Source: Agapanthus africanus
Taxonomy: Eukaryota; Streptophyta; Magnoliopsida; Asparagales; Amaryllidaceae
Assembly: GCA_030015575.1 (NCBI GenBank)
Contig: CM057342.1
Span: forward strand, 614,821,348 to 614,885,347
Length of the DNA stretch: 64,000 nucleotides
Direction of reading: 5' to 3'
This document shows positions 34,675 through 45,904 of the stretch, piece after piece; the stretch's first letter is position 1; each line of letters starts with the position of its first letter. The notes under the pieces are model-generated. The model saw only the letters and a list, made by a program, of their open reading frames with translations, was not told the DNA's origin and did not search any database. The position numbers and the translations under genes are program-made.

Positions 34675-36048
34675 CTAAACTTTGTTGGTGTACATGGACT
34701 CCATCTCAGTCCGCATTGCATCCAGCCATTTTACTGAGTCACCGCTCTGAATGGCTTGCTGGAAGCTAGTAGGATCATCATTTTCAATGATGCAATCCTC
34801 TCGATCCCCGTCTATGAGAAAACCATAGTATCTCTCGGGAGGATAAGACTGCCTACTACTCCTGCGGAGTGGCGCTAGGATGTCCGGTTCTCCTGAAACT
34901 TCAGGTTCTACCAAACTTTCAGTAATAGCTTGTGGTTCTGGAATTTCTTCCAGTTCTATTGCGCTCCCACTTATATGACTTTCCAATAATTCAGTTTCCA
35001 AGAAGTGGGCTTGCTGAGAAACAAAAACCTTTTGTTCCTCTGCGGAATAGAAAAGATACCCCCTGGAGTTCTTGGGGTATCCCACAAACTTACACAATAC
35101 TGAGCGTGCCTCGAGCTTGTCCGCATGCTGCTTCTTTACAAAAGCTGGACATCCCCATGTCTTAAGATACTTAAGACAGGGTTTCTTCCCACTCCACATC
35201 TGATATGGAGTGGTAGGCACAGTCTTGGTTGGAACCTTGTTCAAAAGATATGCAGTTGTTTCTAGTACATAACCCCAGAAAGATCGTGGTAACTCAGCCT
35301 TACTCATAATGGAACGAACCATATCCAACAGGGTTCGATTCCGTCTTTCAGATACACCGTTGTGTTGTGGTGTGTATGGAGGAGTAAGCTGAGAGAGAAT
35401 TCCATTCTCTCTTAAGTAGCCCAGAAACTCGGCACTCAAGTATTCACCACCTTGATCAGATCTCATTGTCTTGATACTTTTTCCTGTTTGTTTTTCGACT
35501 TCATTCTTGTATTCCCGAAATTTCTCAAAGGCCTCGAATTTATGCTTCATCAGGAAGACATGTCCATACCTAGAGAAATCATCCGTAAAAGTAATGAAGT
35601 ATGAATAACCACTTCGCGCATGTGTAGACATTGGACCACACACGTCACTGTGTATGAGTCCGAAGAGCTCGCTTGCTCTTACTCCGTGTCCAGTAAACGG
35701 AGTCTTTGTCATCTTTCCCATGAGACAAGATTCACAAGTAGCATAAGAATGATACTCGAACGGATTCAAGTATCCCTCTTTATGTAATTTTGTTAACCAT
35801 GTCTCATTAATGTGACCCAGTCTACAATGCCATAAGAAAGCTTGATTTGTTTCCGGAGACTTTCTTTTAAGTGTGTTCTGGATACTAAAAACCTGAGCTT
35901 GATTCAATACGTATATTCCATTTTCTAATGTACCTGACCTAATCAGAACTTGATTTAGGTGGATGTGGACCACATTGCTTACAAAAGTAAAATCATATCC
36001 TTCCTTAGAAAGTATGGATACAGATATGATAAGCCATATTAGGTACAT
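34675..36048 (-). pseudogene. D integrase (457 codons open)
   Basis: The minus strand encodes the pre-integrase HHCC finger (LWHCRLGHI..., CESCLMGK), then the DDE core: IHSDVCGPM, MRSDQGGEY and NGVSERRNRTLLDMV supply Asp, Asp and Glu. KTWGCPAFVKK and the variable linker ELEEIPEPQAITE lead to RT. It ends at TAG 34675-34677 where VWTL would be expected. The N-terminal side is frameshifted against protease near 36030-36085. It is the longest open frame in the window. Confidence 0.95.
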
Positions 36049-36084
36049 ACAAACAGTTACGTAGAATCAATATCTGCCCACTTG

Positions 36085-36978
36085 TCAATCTAAGGTGAAT
36101 TCCCCTATGGATTCAGCGTCCACGCTCATTCCGTTGGCAACCCTGAGAGTCATATAACCTATCCTGATAACTCCACGGTTTCTCAGAGCCTGTAATGAAT
36201 TACAGATGTGAGATCTTGATCCAGTATCCAATACCCAGGAAGTAGGGTTAATTAACATACAGTTTTCTATTACAAACACACCCGAAGCCGAAGCCACAAC
36301 ATGCTTCGAATCCTGGCTACTGGCTTCGCTAGCCCTGCAATCCTTCTGCCAATGTCCTTTCCCGTAACAATAGGAACGTCCCTCCTTTACTATATCGAGT
36401 CCCGAAACTTTTGCCCTTCCCTTTCCTTCTACTTCCCTGGTTTCCTTCAGGGTACAAGTAGAGGGTAGAGACGGTAGAATCAAGTCAGTATTTGACCCGT
36501 TCTTCAACGTGGTCTTCAGGTTCGTGAGCTCATCAAAATAGCTAGTCTCTGTAAGGACGTTGTCCCCTACAGATGACCCGACAGCCAATCTCGCTTTAAG
36601 CAATTCGTTCGAGGTCTCATATCTTGCGATACGAGATTGCTCTCCATATAAATCTTTGTTATGGAGGAAGATAGAAACTAAGTCTATCTTCTCGTGCTGC
36701 CTCTGGTTTGCACCATCAACTGAGGCCAACACTAGGCACTTGGCATTCGCACAGTCTTTTTCCGATGTCTTACAAATATCAATATCCGTGACAGGGGAAA
36801 CTGGTCCTGAGACAGCAGGGGTTTGATTAGTTAAGAAGTGTCCCAGCTTGTCATGGGTAATGGATATCTGGACAGACCTTTGCCAGTCATAACAGTCAGA
36901 TTCAGTCATTTTATTATCTAGATGTAACCTATGACTGGTCACTGGGTCGCTGCAATTAGGAGAGAGAGAAGAAAACAC
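36085..36978 (-). pseudogene. D gag and protease start
   Basis: 297 codons open on the minus strand. The N-terminal part is copia gag (MTESDCYDWQRSVQISI, DGANQ block). Near residues 208-220 lies a zinc knuckle of which only YCYGKGHWQKDC remains, the first Cys being absent. Next comes the protease motif SWVLDTGSRSHIC with DTG. It ends at a TGA at 36085-36087, and the protease continues in a shifted frame (SGQILILRNCLYVPNMAYH) before integrase. The real start could lie upstream. Confidence 0.88.
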
Positions 36979-37443
36979 TTAGCATGATGCTCTTGCAAGT
37001 TTAGATTGGTTTTTAGTTTATCTAAACAGGATGGCTCCCACTATTTCTCGAATCCTTCCTCAAACCGTAAAAGAAGAATTAGTCGGGATCAATCTCACTG
37101 TACAATACTTGCTTAACCGTTCAGCCAGGCCAGTGTCGGTACTTCGAGGGAGGTTTTACGACGCTTTCGCGAAGTTCTTTAATTAAATAACCTCTTTTCC
37201 CTGTGGGCGAAGCCCCGCTAACACCTTTCTAGACACCTACTTGGTTTATAACATTGATCGTTAAGTGAAAAGTCTCCCGAGGAGTAGCGGATACTCACAG
37301 TAGGATCGGGATCCAAATATCATTGTGAGATAATGCTGAAGGAATCCTACCAACATTATCAAATTCCAAATGGTATGCAGCACTGGCAAGTTTCAATTTC
37401 CTTAGAAACTCCCGATGTGGATTTTTGCCCCATGCTCTTATGA

Positions 37444-37640
37444 CCTTGACGAAGGTCAACAAATCATAAGTCACATGTCAAGTTCTACCCATCATTGTCC
37501 AGGTTAATTTGAGCCCAACCGTATATACCCTTGACGAAGGTCAACAAGGTAATACGACTGTCCCAAACCATTGCATCTATCTATGCTACATATGAACACT
37601 CAACAGTTACCAATCATTATGCCTTGACGAAGGTCAACAA
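37444..37640 (-). promoter_or_regulatory. Triplicated CCTTGACGAAGGTCAACAA motif (D leader)
   Basis: Three identical 19-bp copies at 37444-37462, 37529-37547 and 37622-37640, each an inverted pair TTGAC...GTCAA. The flanking sequence is not repeated. Equivalents exist in A and B. The function is unknown. Confidence 0.6.
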
Positions 37641-37965
37641 ACATAGCTTGAATACTATTGAATATTCATATGAAATGACGGAGGGGTACGAATGGTTTTG
37701 GCGAAACCATGAACATAGTGAACTTGATATAATCGAAGGAACCTTGATAGCTTTAAAAGGAGTGGTTTAAGCTCCGCAGTTTTAAAAGATTTTCTGTTTT
37801 GAAAAAACCAAGTGGTTTTGAAATTGATCCAACGATTTAGCTTTGGTTTGTTTTCTTTGCATTAATTTAATGCGTCCCATCAATTAATCCTACCATTGCA
37901 GAAAACAACGAAAATATGGCGTACGTTTATGCCATCCGCATTCGCCACGGGGCCCCGTCATCACC

Positions 37966-37986
37966 CGTTAGGTTACTTAACTAACG
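37966..37986 (-). other. Conserved leader hairpin (D)
   Basis: Inverted repeat CGTTAG...CTAACG, identical to that in A (7092-7112), inside a conserved GC-rich block. Confidence 0.5.
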
Positions 37987-39002
37987 ACAGAGCGGGGGCT
38001 GGACTAGCGCTGATGCAAAACATAAGCAACGCCTACTAGATATCATATATAGATATATACATTCGTCAGACGCAATGATAGCTATCCCAGATCACAAATG
38101 AATACATTGGATATGCTAGGAATCCGCGTTTCGTTCGAGCCTGCAACGAAAGACGGATTACACGGTCGCGATGAATAGCCAAACCCCACCCTAGACCCCT
38201 ACGGGTGCGGCAAACTACCCGCCAAGTACCCGAAGTGAAGCAACCTCCCTCAACAACGCGAGTAGGCCACTCGGCACTTCAAAGTACCCGGTAGTTTATG
38301 CACCTCACCTTGGGTCTATACTAGGAGCAAAAACAGTAAAAGAAATAATATACAATGACGGCTACAACCTCAACCCAGATGTGTGGCCATAAAATAATAT
38401 TACATCAAATTACAAATTTTACATTGAATGAAAAATGAAAACTCTCATATCATGTCCCCGGCTATTCATCACGACGATCCAACAAGTTCATATACACAAA
38501 CTAACATTACAGATCACAGATATGCAGAACCCCCCACTAATCGACGTATAGCGATTAGTGAACGTTCAGTACATACATTACATCACAGAAGATCCGATTA
38601 GCTAAAGTACTTAGAATTTCGATCGAAAACTTGATTTGAAACAACCCCAAGCACAACACAGTACTCAACAAAATCTGGGCAGAAACAAACTATCAAAAAA
38701 ATCACAAAATGCAAATCTGGACAGACTGCAGGAAAAACGAGTCGACTCGGCTTCGACTCGGCCGCGGATCGGCGGCGAAACGCGTGGTTTCGCCACGCTT
38801 CCGCGGCGCTACGAACGATTCAGGACCTTGTTTTTCTTGTGTGTCCTTAAAAAAGCCTGCACGTATTTTTAAGGTCCCTGGAAAAATTTTTGGACCAGTT
38901 TTTAAAATCGACAGAAAAGTGCAGTTTTTGACGTGTTTTGCGATTTTTTCCGGCGATCGAATTTCTAACACTTTGCTAACAAATTAGTAATGGTTTAGCG
39001 AG

Positions 39003-39014
39003 TCTCTGATACCA
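39003..39014 (-). other. Primer binding site (tRNA-iMet), D
   Basis: The minus strand reads TGGTATCAGAGA, one base inside the right LTR. The last position differs from the usual C. Confidence 0.88.
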
Positions 39015-39015
39015 C

Positions 39016-41085
39016 TGTAATTCCACGTTACCCACCCCGGTGCTTACGGGGAGGCGGAATAGGTAAAAATCAAATTTTTAACACAAGATAACATGGACTA
39101 GAACTTGAGGATCTTTGCCAAACCATTGCTAACAAACTACAAGAGTTTCTATCTACTATGCTTAGGAGATTATACCTCATGCAACAAGTCTTTTGGGTCT
39201 TCTCTCCGCTGTCCTTCTCGTCCATGCAAGCTCCGAGGATCGATCCGGATCTTAGTCACCTCCACGGCCTCCTTGAGTCGAAGACGATCCACCTGAGAGT
39301 CTGTAGTCCAAACTCCACCTCAAGCCGAGGTAACTAGGACAACAAGTTTGCTACTCTTGATGTCCTAGGTGATGTATAATAAGGTGGTAGATTTGTTTAT
39401 CTATTTAGATCCTTATTTTCTCAACACATGAGAGCTAGGGAAAAATCTAGAGAGTAAGAAGAAGGAGGAACCATGGGAGCTCTCATTTGGGTGGGAGAGA
39501 ATGAGCAAGAGAGAATGATCCATAAGCATAATAATTACTAATCTCTTATCATGATAAAGTTGATGGCTACCTTTGATCTGACCATTATCATCACAAAAAT
39601 AAAACCAAAAGCAAAAGAAGGATCTAGTGCTCTCAAGAAAAGTCTAAGTCAACAATGGTCAATTAGGTCAAATGGTCAAGCATGGTCAAATGGTCAAAGC
39701 AATTAGCCATAACACAATTATCATTAAAAAGATTAGTAAATATTTTCCTCACCTCATAATGGTTTTGACCGAACTAACGGTCAAAACCCTAATGAGGCAC
39801 CTCCTTCTTGTTCGCTCCTCACAACTGTGCATGCACACCCGCATATGCATTCCGTAGAATGCGAATGCACAGAAGACAAAACTAATCCATCCATACAATA
39901 CTAGGATCCGGCTTAAACCAAAGCCTACTAGCATTGTCTGCTCGAACAGTATATGCGTAGAAGTGCACGTAAGCGATCGTAGCCTTACCGTAAAACCATA
40001 CAACCTCTACACCTTTTTCCCAGTGCAGGGAAACTCTCTGTGTGGGACTCTAAAGACTCGACACTACGCTGGCAGTGGGTTTAACCACAGACCGCAAGCG
40101 GTACTACCTGTACGTAATGGTCCCCAGGTAGACGCCGATAAGAAGGCCGATGAGGTGAACCCATCCGAACTCCTACTGAGCCTGAATGTGACAATCTCCG
40201 TACAGTCCAGTCTGTTCGTCTATGAGTATCGCATGTCGGGCCTAGAGGGGAAGTAAACGTCAGACCCCTAATAGCGGTACAAGTCGTGCCGGAGTGTAGC
40301 CCAGAACACCCTGAGAAACTACTGGAAACACTACCAGTAATTCTCGCTTGCCCAGGCCAGGGACTTTGTGTAACGGCTCTCCTAGACACAGGGCGATATC
40401 AACCCCCAATACCGGGAGAGACGAATCCTATCTAACCGCTACTGCCTCCAAGTGCTTTGGGACTGCACCCAACTACTACCTGTTTGCATGACTCTTTTTA
40501 GCCGTGGTAGGGTAGTAATCAAGGTACAGTGGGAACACACTCGAGGCGAAGTAGCAGTGTCAAGTCGACGGACTAAGCTGCACTCCTATCACCTGAGAAC
40601 TGTTATCTGACGATAGGTATAGTACCAACCAACAGTTCCCGACAAGTCCTGTCCAGTGTACTCGTAACCTAACGAGCATCCGCATACTATATCCAGTACG
40701 ACGTACTAATGGCTATGGGACAGACCATCTCCCCTGCTGGGATGAGAAGCATATACGCTAGTCTACTCCGGAGTATCGATGCCCCGTCTCGATAATCCTA
40801 CGACTAGGGACCTGTATAAGGATGTGCTTGTAGATTACCCAGCCCCCACTAGTGTGACTGCCATCACAACGCTGGTAATTAAGCAAAGATCCTAAGGGCT
40901 CCACTAATATGTATATGTGATATGCTAAAAGAAACACATGCACATATTTAAGCAGAAACAAACCAAGTAGCATACTACCATTTTGAGCAAGATTGTCTAT
41001 ACAACTGTGAATATCCCAAGCTTCCATTAAGTAATATACAAACTAGTATGATACAGTAATGGCTTCTAGGGCATATACACTAACA
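39016..41085 (-). repeat. D 5' LTR (right), complete
   Basis: 2,070 bp, TGTAATTCC...CACTAACA. It defines the D family and matches solo LTR S2 and the shorter left LTR. Confidence 0.95.
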
Positions 41086-41640
41086 AGTGCGTCATAATAT
41101 CAACAATAATATAATCAGGAGTAACAAACATGCAGGTACGAGTATGAACAGTAATAAAGGTATAATAGTAACACGAATGAGGAACAGTGAAGGGTAAAAG
41201 CAGACGTGACGTGCAGTGGGTAATCTAAACTAAACTATTGGGTAACTACTCTCAATTCTATGAAATCAATTTAATGAGTAATCGATGTAACTCAATAGTA
41301 TCCTGTGCATGCCCGGGACCACGGTCCAGATTCTCGGGCTGAAACCGAAACATGCCGCTAGACACTAAACAGGAAATATGTACAGATGAATGATGTCAGT
41401 AGCAGCATCCCAGGGCTGGCCTAGCCCCTAAAACTGATCAGTATAAGTATCGAACTGTCGAGTTACAAGTCAGGTTTCATCATTGATTTCCCCATACCCC
41501 CAGGTTATGTGTTCAAGTCAGGTATTGATAAATCTGAAGCTAATGCCAACACAGAATCAAGCAGGAACATGTTTGTCTACACAGACAACAAGATATGTGC
41601 ATCGGGACAACATGTCAGGATTGTCGACATTAGAAACAGG

Positions 41641-41766
41641 ATCAGGTAATATGTCAAGTAGTGATATATCAGGTCATGTCAGGTAGTGTACACGTATCAA
41701 GTCATGTCAAGTAGTGGTGTAACAGGTCATGTCAATTAGTGTACATGCATCAAGTAGTGCACGGGT
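41641..41766. repeat. ~28-bp minisatellite, left H LTR
   Basis: About 4.6 units around ATCAGGTCATGTCAAGTAGT. The right LTR has six. Confidence 0.85.
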
Positions 41767-43440
41767 ATCAAGCGGATGCTCATAATAAAACTGTAACGGG
41801 TACGGATGCACAGTAAAAGCATGTATGCACAAAATAATTATCAGTGGTTACCTCATTGTTATGTAGGGCGCACAGTATCAAGTATGTAGTACTAATATAA
41901 CAATAAAATGAAATAATGTGACATGGTATGCGAATAAATATAAAATCAAGGGTATGGATGCACGATTATCGATTAGGGTTACATTTATAGTTCCAATACT
42001 AAATGAGATGCACATTATCTAGCATGGGGTGTTAACATAAAAATAATATGTATTAATGGAATCTGTAGATGCGGTTATACGTATCTTAAATGATATGGAT
42101 GCAAACGGGTATCCGAAAACAGTAAAACTTTAGTATGGATGTATAATGGGATAAACGGGTAATATTTTACTCATATGGATGCATGATACTATACCTAGCA
42201 TGTGGCAAGATGATTTAGCATGCGAATAAATATGTAAATACTGATATGGATGCATACAGATGTCATATAACCGTAAAATGATAAACTGGTAAATGCGGGA
42301 TGCAAAACTAAATAATATGAAATGGAAATATTCAATTGGATGCAGTATAGTATAGTATCTAACAAGATAAGTTTGTATGCACTAAATAGGAAATAGATTG
42401 TACGGACGCATACGGATGTCCGAAAATGGTAAAACATGCCGAAATGATAATGTGGATGCATAACTAATCATTATGGAGTGTTATTATTTAAGTGGATATA
42501 GAATATAGTAATATAGAATGTAGTAAGATTAACTTGCCTCGATCAGATCACACGACGGATACGTACGACAACGTCCAATGTCGGTAAATGTCGTGACGCA
42601 CATGCGGGCGTACAGAACTGAACCATGCAAAGAAAGAATATGACCACGCTGGTTGGGGTTGTCCGTAGGGTTACATAGATCGTTGGCAGCGGTACGGCTC
42701 CGGCGATCACCGGGATCAAGAAATCAAGAAAGAGAAGAAAGATGAAGAAGAAAAAGAAGAGAGGAGAAGAAGGCTGCTTCCAGGCTTGGGGTTTCAGGGA
42801 CAGAGGAGGTAGAACAAAGAGGGTGATGATGTTGACGGCTTTTCCGGTGAGGTTTCACGGCAAGGAAAGCGAGGGTTCTTGATGTCGGGGATCGGGGTTT
42901 TGTGCAGTGAAGGGGATCGGGATCATGTAGAGGAGGAGAGAGGAAGTGATGGAGAAGGTGGTGGCGAGTTCTTCGAGGCGACGACTGGGTCGGAGCTCCG
43001 GCGATGAGGTTTCAGGCGAGGGTTGCAGTGGTCGGATTCTTGGGGTGCAGGGGTTGTTGGGTTCTGTGGGGAGAGGGTTTGTCGAGTCCTGCAGAGGAGA
43101 AGAGAAGGGAAGGAGATGAGAGGGGTCGTCGGCGGTACGGTTGAGGAGGTCGGAAGTGAGGTGATGGGTTGCAGCGAAGTCGGGTATCGTCGGGGAAAGA
43201 AGAGAAGAGGAGAAGGAGAAGGCCGAGGGTGGAGGCGAAGTCGACAAGGGAAGGCTGACTAGATGGTCAGCGGTAGTAACGAGAGCGAAGAGGGTGTGCA
43301 GGGTCGGGTTATGTGCAGTAGGGCAAAGGTGGGTTTAAAAAGAAAAGAGTAAGGAATGAAGGAGGGAGGTAATCGTAGCAACGGAGGGAGGTGTTGGGAT
43401 CCCTCAGTGAATAGGAAACACAAGAGCTGTGAGAAAGATG

Positions 43441-43493
43441 GGGAGAGAGAGAGAGAGAGAAAGAGAGAGATCACGAGAGAGAGAGAGAAAGAA
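43441..43493. repeat. GA-rich microsatellite
   Basis: (GA)n with interruptions, downstream of the minus-strand TATA-like box, so CT-rich in the transcript. The right LTR copy is at 61930-61977. Confidence 0.9.
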
Positions 43494-43525
43494 GTGTTAA
43501 TTAGTTAGGATTTTAATATAAAAAA

Positions 43526-43535
43526 TATTTATATA
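43526..43535 (-). promoter_or_regulatory. Candidate TATA box, left H LTR
   Basis: The minus strand reads TATATAAATA, followed by CT repeats. The same arrangement is at 62012-62021 in the right LTR. Confidence 0.45.
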
Positions 43536-44223
43536 AAGAAAGAGACGTAGTGAGAGAGAACTGTTGAAGATTTGATCTAAAAATCTATTAGAATATATAT
43601 ATATATTCGTTAGGTAAACAATTATATATAAAAGGATTAAAATATTAATAAATTTTGAGTTTTTGGTTAACACAAAATTTCTCCAAAACGTGACCGGATC
43701 GGGTCTAAAAATCTAGTTTTAAAATACGGATAATATGCGTATCAACCAAAACCAAAACAGGATATCCGGATAACGAAAATGCATACCCCTAAGAACGGAT
43801 GCACGCTTGTGCACGTAGCCATCCAAACAGGTCCGTTACACTGAACGGGACGAGAACAAGGTGCGCGGATGCCACGACGGGGTTAGGGGTATCATGCAGG
43901 CCATGCAATGTATTTTTAAAATATTTTATGTGACTTTAAATGTTATATATTTAAAAAATGCAGATGCCATATATAATGCGAGTATGCAATGTATAAATTA
44001 AATAGAAAGTGCACGAGTCTACGAAACAAGTCAGGATAAATCATAAACATGAATCAAGACAGGTTTCAAGCAAGCGGGTCGGGTTGGATGCAAATACAAA
44101 TGCCAATTACACTATTCGCACCCAAAACAAAATAAATCAAGAAAATACCATAATTATGGAAATACTTGGACTAGAACTGGTATAAATGAACTAAGATGTT
44201 ACATTATACCCAACTACAAAAAT

Positions 44224-44243
44224 GAATTTCGTCCTCGAAATTC
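44224..44243. other. Palindromic TTTCGTCCTCGAAA motif (H)
   Basis: Same near-palindrome and position as in G1-G3, despite unrelated LTRs. Confidence 0.7.
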
Positions 44244-44274
44244 CCAAAACAAGAAAAGATAAATAGACATGAAA

Positions 44275-45904
44275 CTACAGGAAGAGATCTGGAAACTTTT
44301 GTCGAATCTCGTCTTCTCGTTCCCAAGTCGATTCTCCATGCGAGCGATTTCCTCAAGAAACAAGTACGAGAGAGATAACCTTGTTCTTAATGACCTTTTC
44401 TCTTCGATCAAGAATCGACATCGGTCGTTCTTCAAAGGTCATATCCTCCCTTACAATCAGCTCCGAATGAACCAGCACGTGTGTTTCATCTCGAACATAC
44501 TTACGGAGTTGAGATACATGAAACACGTCATGAACATTCGCTAAAGATTGTGGTAACGCTAATCGATAAGCCATTTCTCCAACACACTCCATAATCTCGA
44601 AAGGCCCCACGAATCGAGAACTAAGTTTGCCTCGACTCCCAAAACAAATCACTCCTCTAGTCGGTGATATATTCAAGAATACCAGATCACCAACAGCGAA
44701 CTCTAGAGGTCTTCTCGATGTGCCGGCCCAACTCTTCTTCCGATCTTGTGCTGCCTTCATATGATTTCGGATAGTATTAATTTTCTCCACGGTTTGCATG
44801 ATCAAATCCGGTCCCAACAATCTTCGTTCTCCAACATCGTCCCAACAAATAGGTGAACGACACTTGTGACCATACAATACTTCGAATGGAGCCATCTGAA
44901 TAGTCGCCTGAAAACTGTTGTTGTACAATAACTCCACTAAGTGTAGATGATCCTCCCATGAACCCTTGAAGTCCAACATGCAAGCTCTCAACATATCTTC
45001 AAGAGTTTGGATCGTTCTCTCCGACTGGTCATCTGTTTGAGGATGATAAGTTGTGCTAAACTTCAATCGAGTCCCCAAACTTTCCTGTAAACTCCTCTAG
45101 AAGTGCGATAAGAATCGGGTGTCACGGTCGGATACGATGCTCACAGGTACTCCATGCAATCTCATAATCTCATACATATACCATTCTGCCAACGCTTTCG
45201 TTGATTGACCAACTCGAAATGGTATGAAATGAGCTGCCTTGGTCAATCGATCAACAATCACCCAAAATGCATTGTTGCCCTTTGGACTCCGCGGTAAAGC
45301 TGTTACGAAATCCATGGTTATATGTTCCCACTTCTATTGAGGAATCGGAAGCGGTTGCAATAAACCAGCAACCAGCCTTAACTTGCTGACACACCAAGTA
45401 CTTCACTACAAAGCGGGCAATCTCCCTTTTCATGCCTTCCCACCAGAAATGCTGTTGTAGATCAAGGTACATCTTCGTACCTCCTGGATGTACGGAATAT
45501 GCAGAACTGTGTGCCTCCTTCATAACTTCTTCACGAATGTCTCCTTTTGGCACATAGAAATGGCTAGCATATCGCAGCGAACCATCTTCATGAATTAACA
45601 AGTTTGTTCGAAGTCCAGCTTCAACCTGTTCTCGAAACTTCTGCAATCTTGGGTCTTGTGACTGTGCTGCTTTAATATTATCGATCAATAACGACTGTAC
45701 TTGAAGTTGCATCAACTGTCCCGAAGAATGCGGTAGCACGATCTCCAAGTCGAATCTCCGAAAATCTTCAATAAGTTCCTTCTGTGCAATCAACATCCAA
45801 ATTGCTGGCAACCGACTAAGCGCATCCTGCACAACATTAACCTTCCCCGGATGGTATTTAAGATCATGATCATAGTTAGCCATCAGCTCCAACCATCTAT
45901 GCTG
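44275..45904 (-). pseudogene. H integrase with chromodomain-like tail, and RNase H end
   Basis: The minus strand from 45904 continues RNase H (RWLELMANYDHDL), then YHPGKVNVV, the zinc finger (H, H, WWEGMKREI, YLVCQQVK with the first Cys changed to Tyr), and the DDE core: TMDFVTALPRS, VSDRDTRFLSHF and YHPQTDDQSERT. The GPY-type region and SILDRREKVIKNKV...GESTWEREDEI tail end at 44275. Stops at 45334-45336, 45097-45099 and 44353-44355 all fall at expected Trp codons. A frameshift follows QQVKAG. All three catalytic acidic residues remain. The open frame crossing 45904 gains its first codons from the LTR of B, which is artefactual. Confidence 0.92.
45900..45904. repeat. Target-site duplication of element B (TGCTG)
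   Basis: TGCTG at 45900-45904 and 55941-55945. Removing B and one copy restores the RNase H frame of H (ELNMGQH|RWLEL). Confidence 0.97.

Larger units (their letters stand above)
36979..39002 (-). other. D leader (5' untranslated region)
   Basis: About 2 kb without credible genes between primer site and gag. It holds one copy of the ~130-bp block (about 38194-38325), the hairpin at 37966-37986 and three TTGAC/GTCAA motifs. The small frames here are not shared with A or B. Confidence 0.75.
31653..41085 (-). mobile_element. Ty1/copia element D
   Basis: A minus-strand copia element with gag, protease, integrase, RT and RNase H in copia order, an initiator-Met primer site and two LTRs. The right LTR is complete (39016-41085). 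The left LTR lacks its first ~537 bp because of the deletion that joined it to G3. The right flank AGTGC lies in the H LTR (equivalent to 59537-59541), so D inserted into the left LTR of H. It has a few stops and frameshifts but is otherwise collinear. It is the only copia copy here with recognisable full-length domains and is related to A and B. Confidence 0.93.
41086..44203 (-). repeat. H 3' LTR (left), truncated
   Basis: 3,118 bp matching 59537-62685. It contains a 28-bp minisatellite, many GGATGCA words, a G-rich segment (42840-43260), GA repeats and a TATA-like box. The small open frames in the G-rich part recur in the right LTR but look compositional. Confidence 0.93.

Noticed and set aside
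43023..43262. Arg/Gly-rich frame in the H left LTR as a host gene
   Set aside because: No start context, no domain, inside an LTR, and broken in the right LTR.
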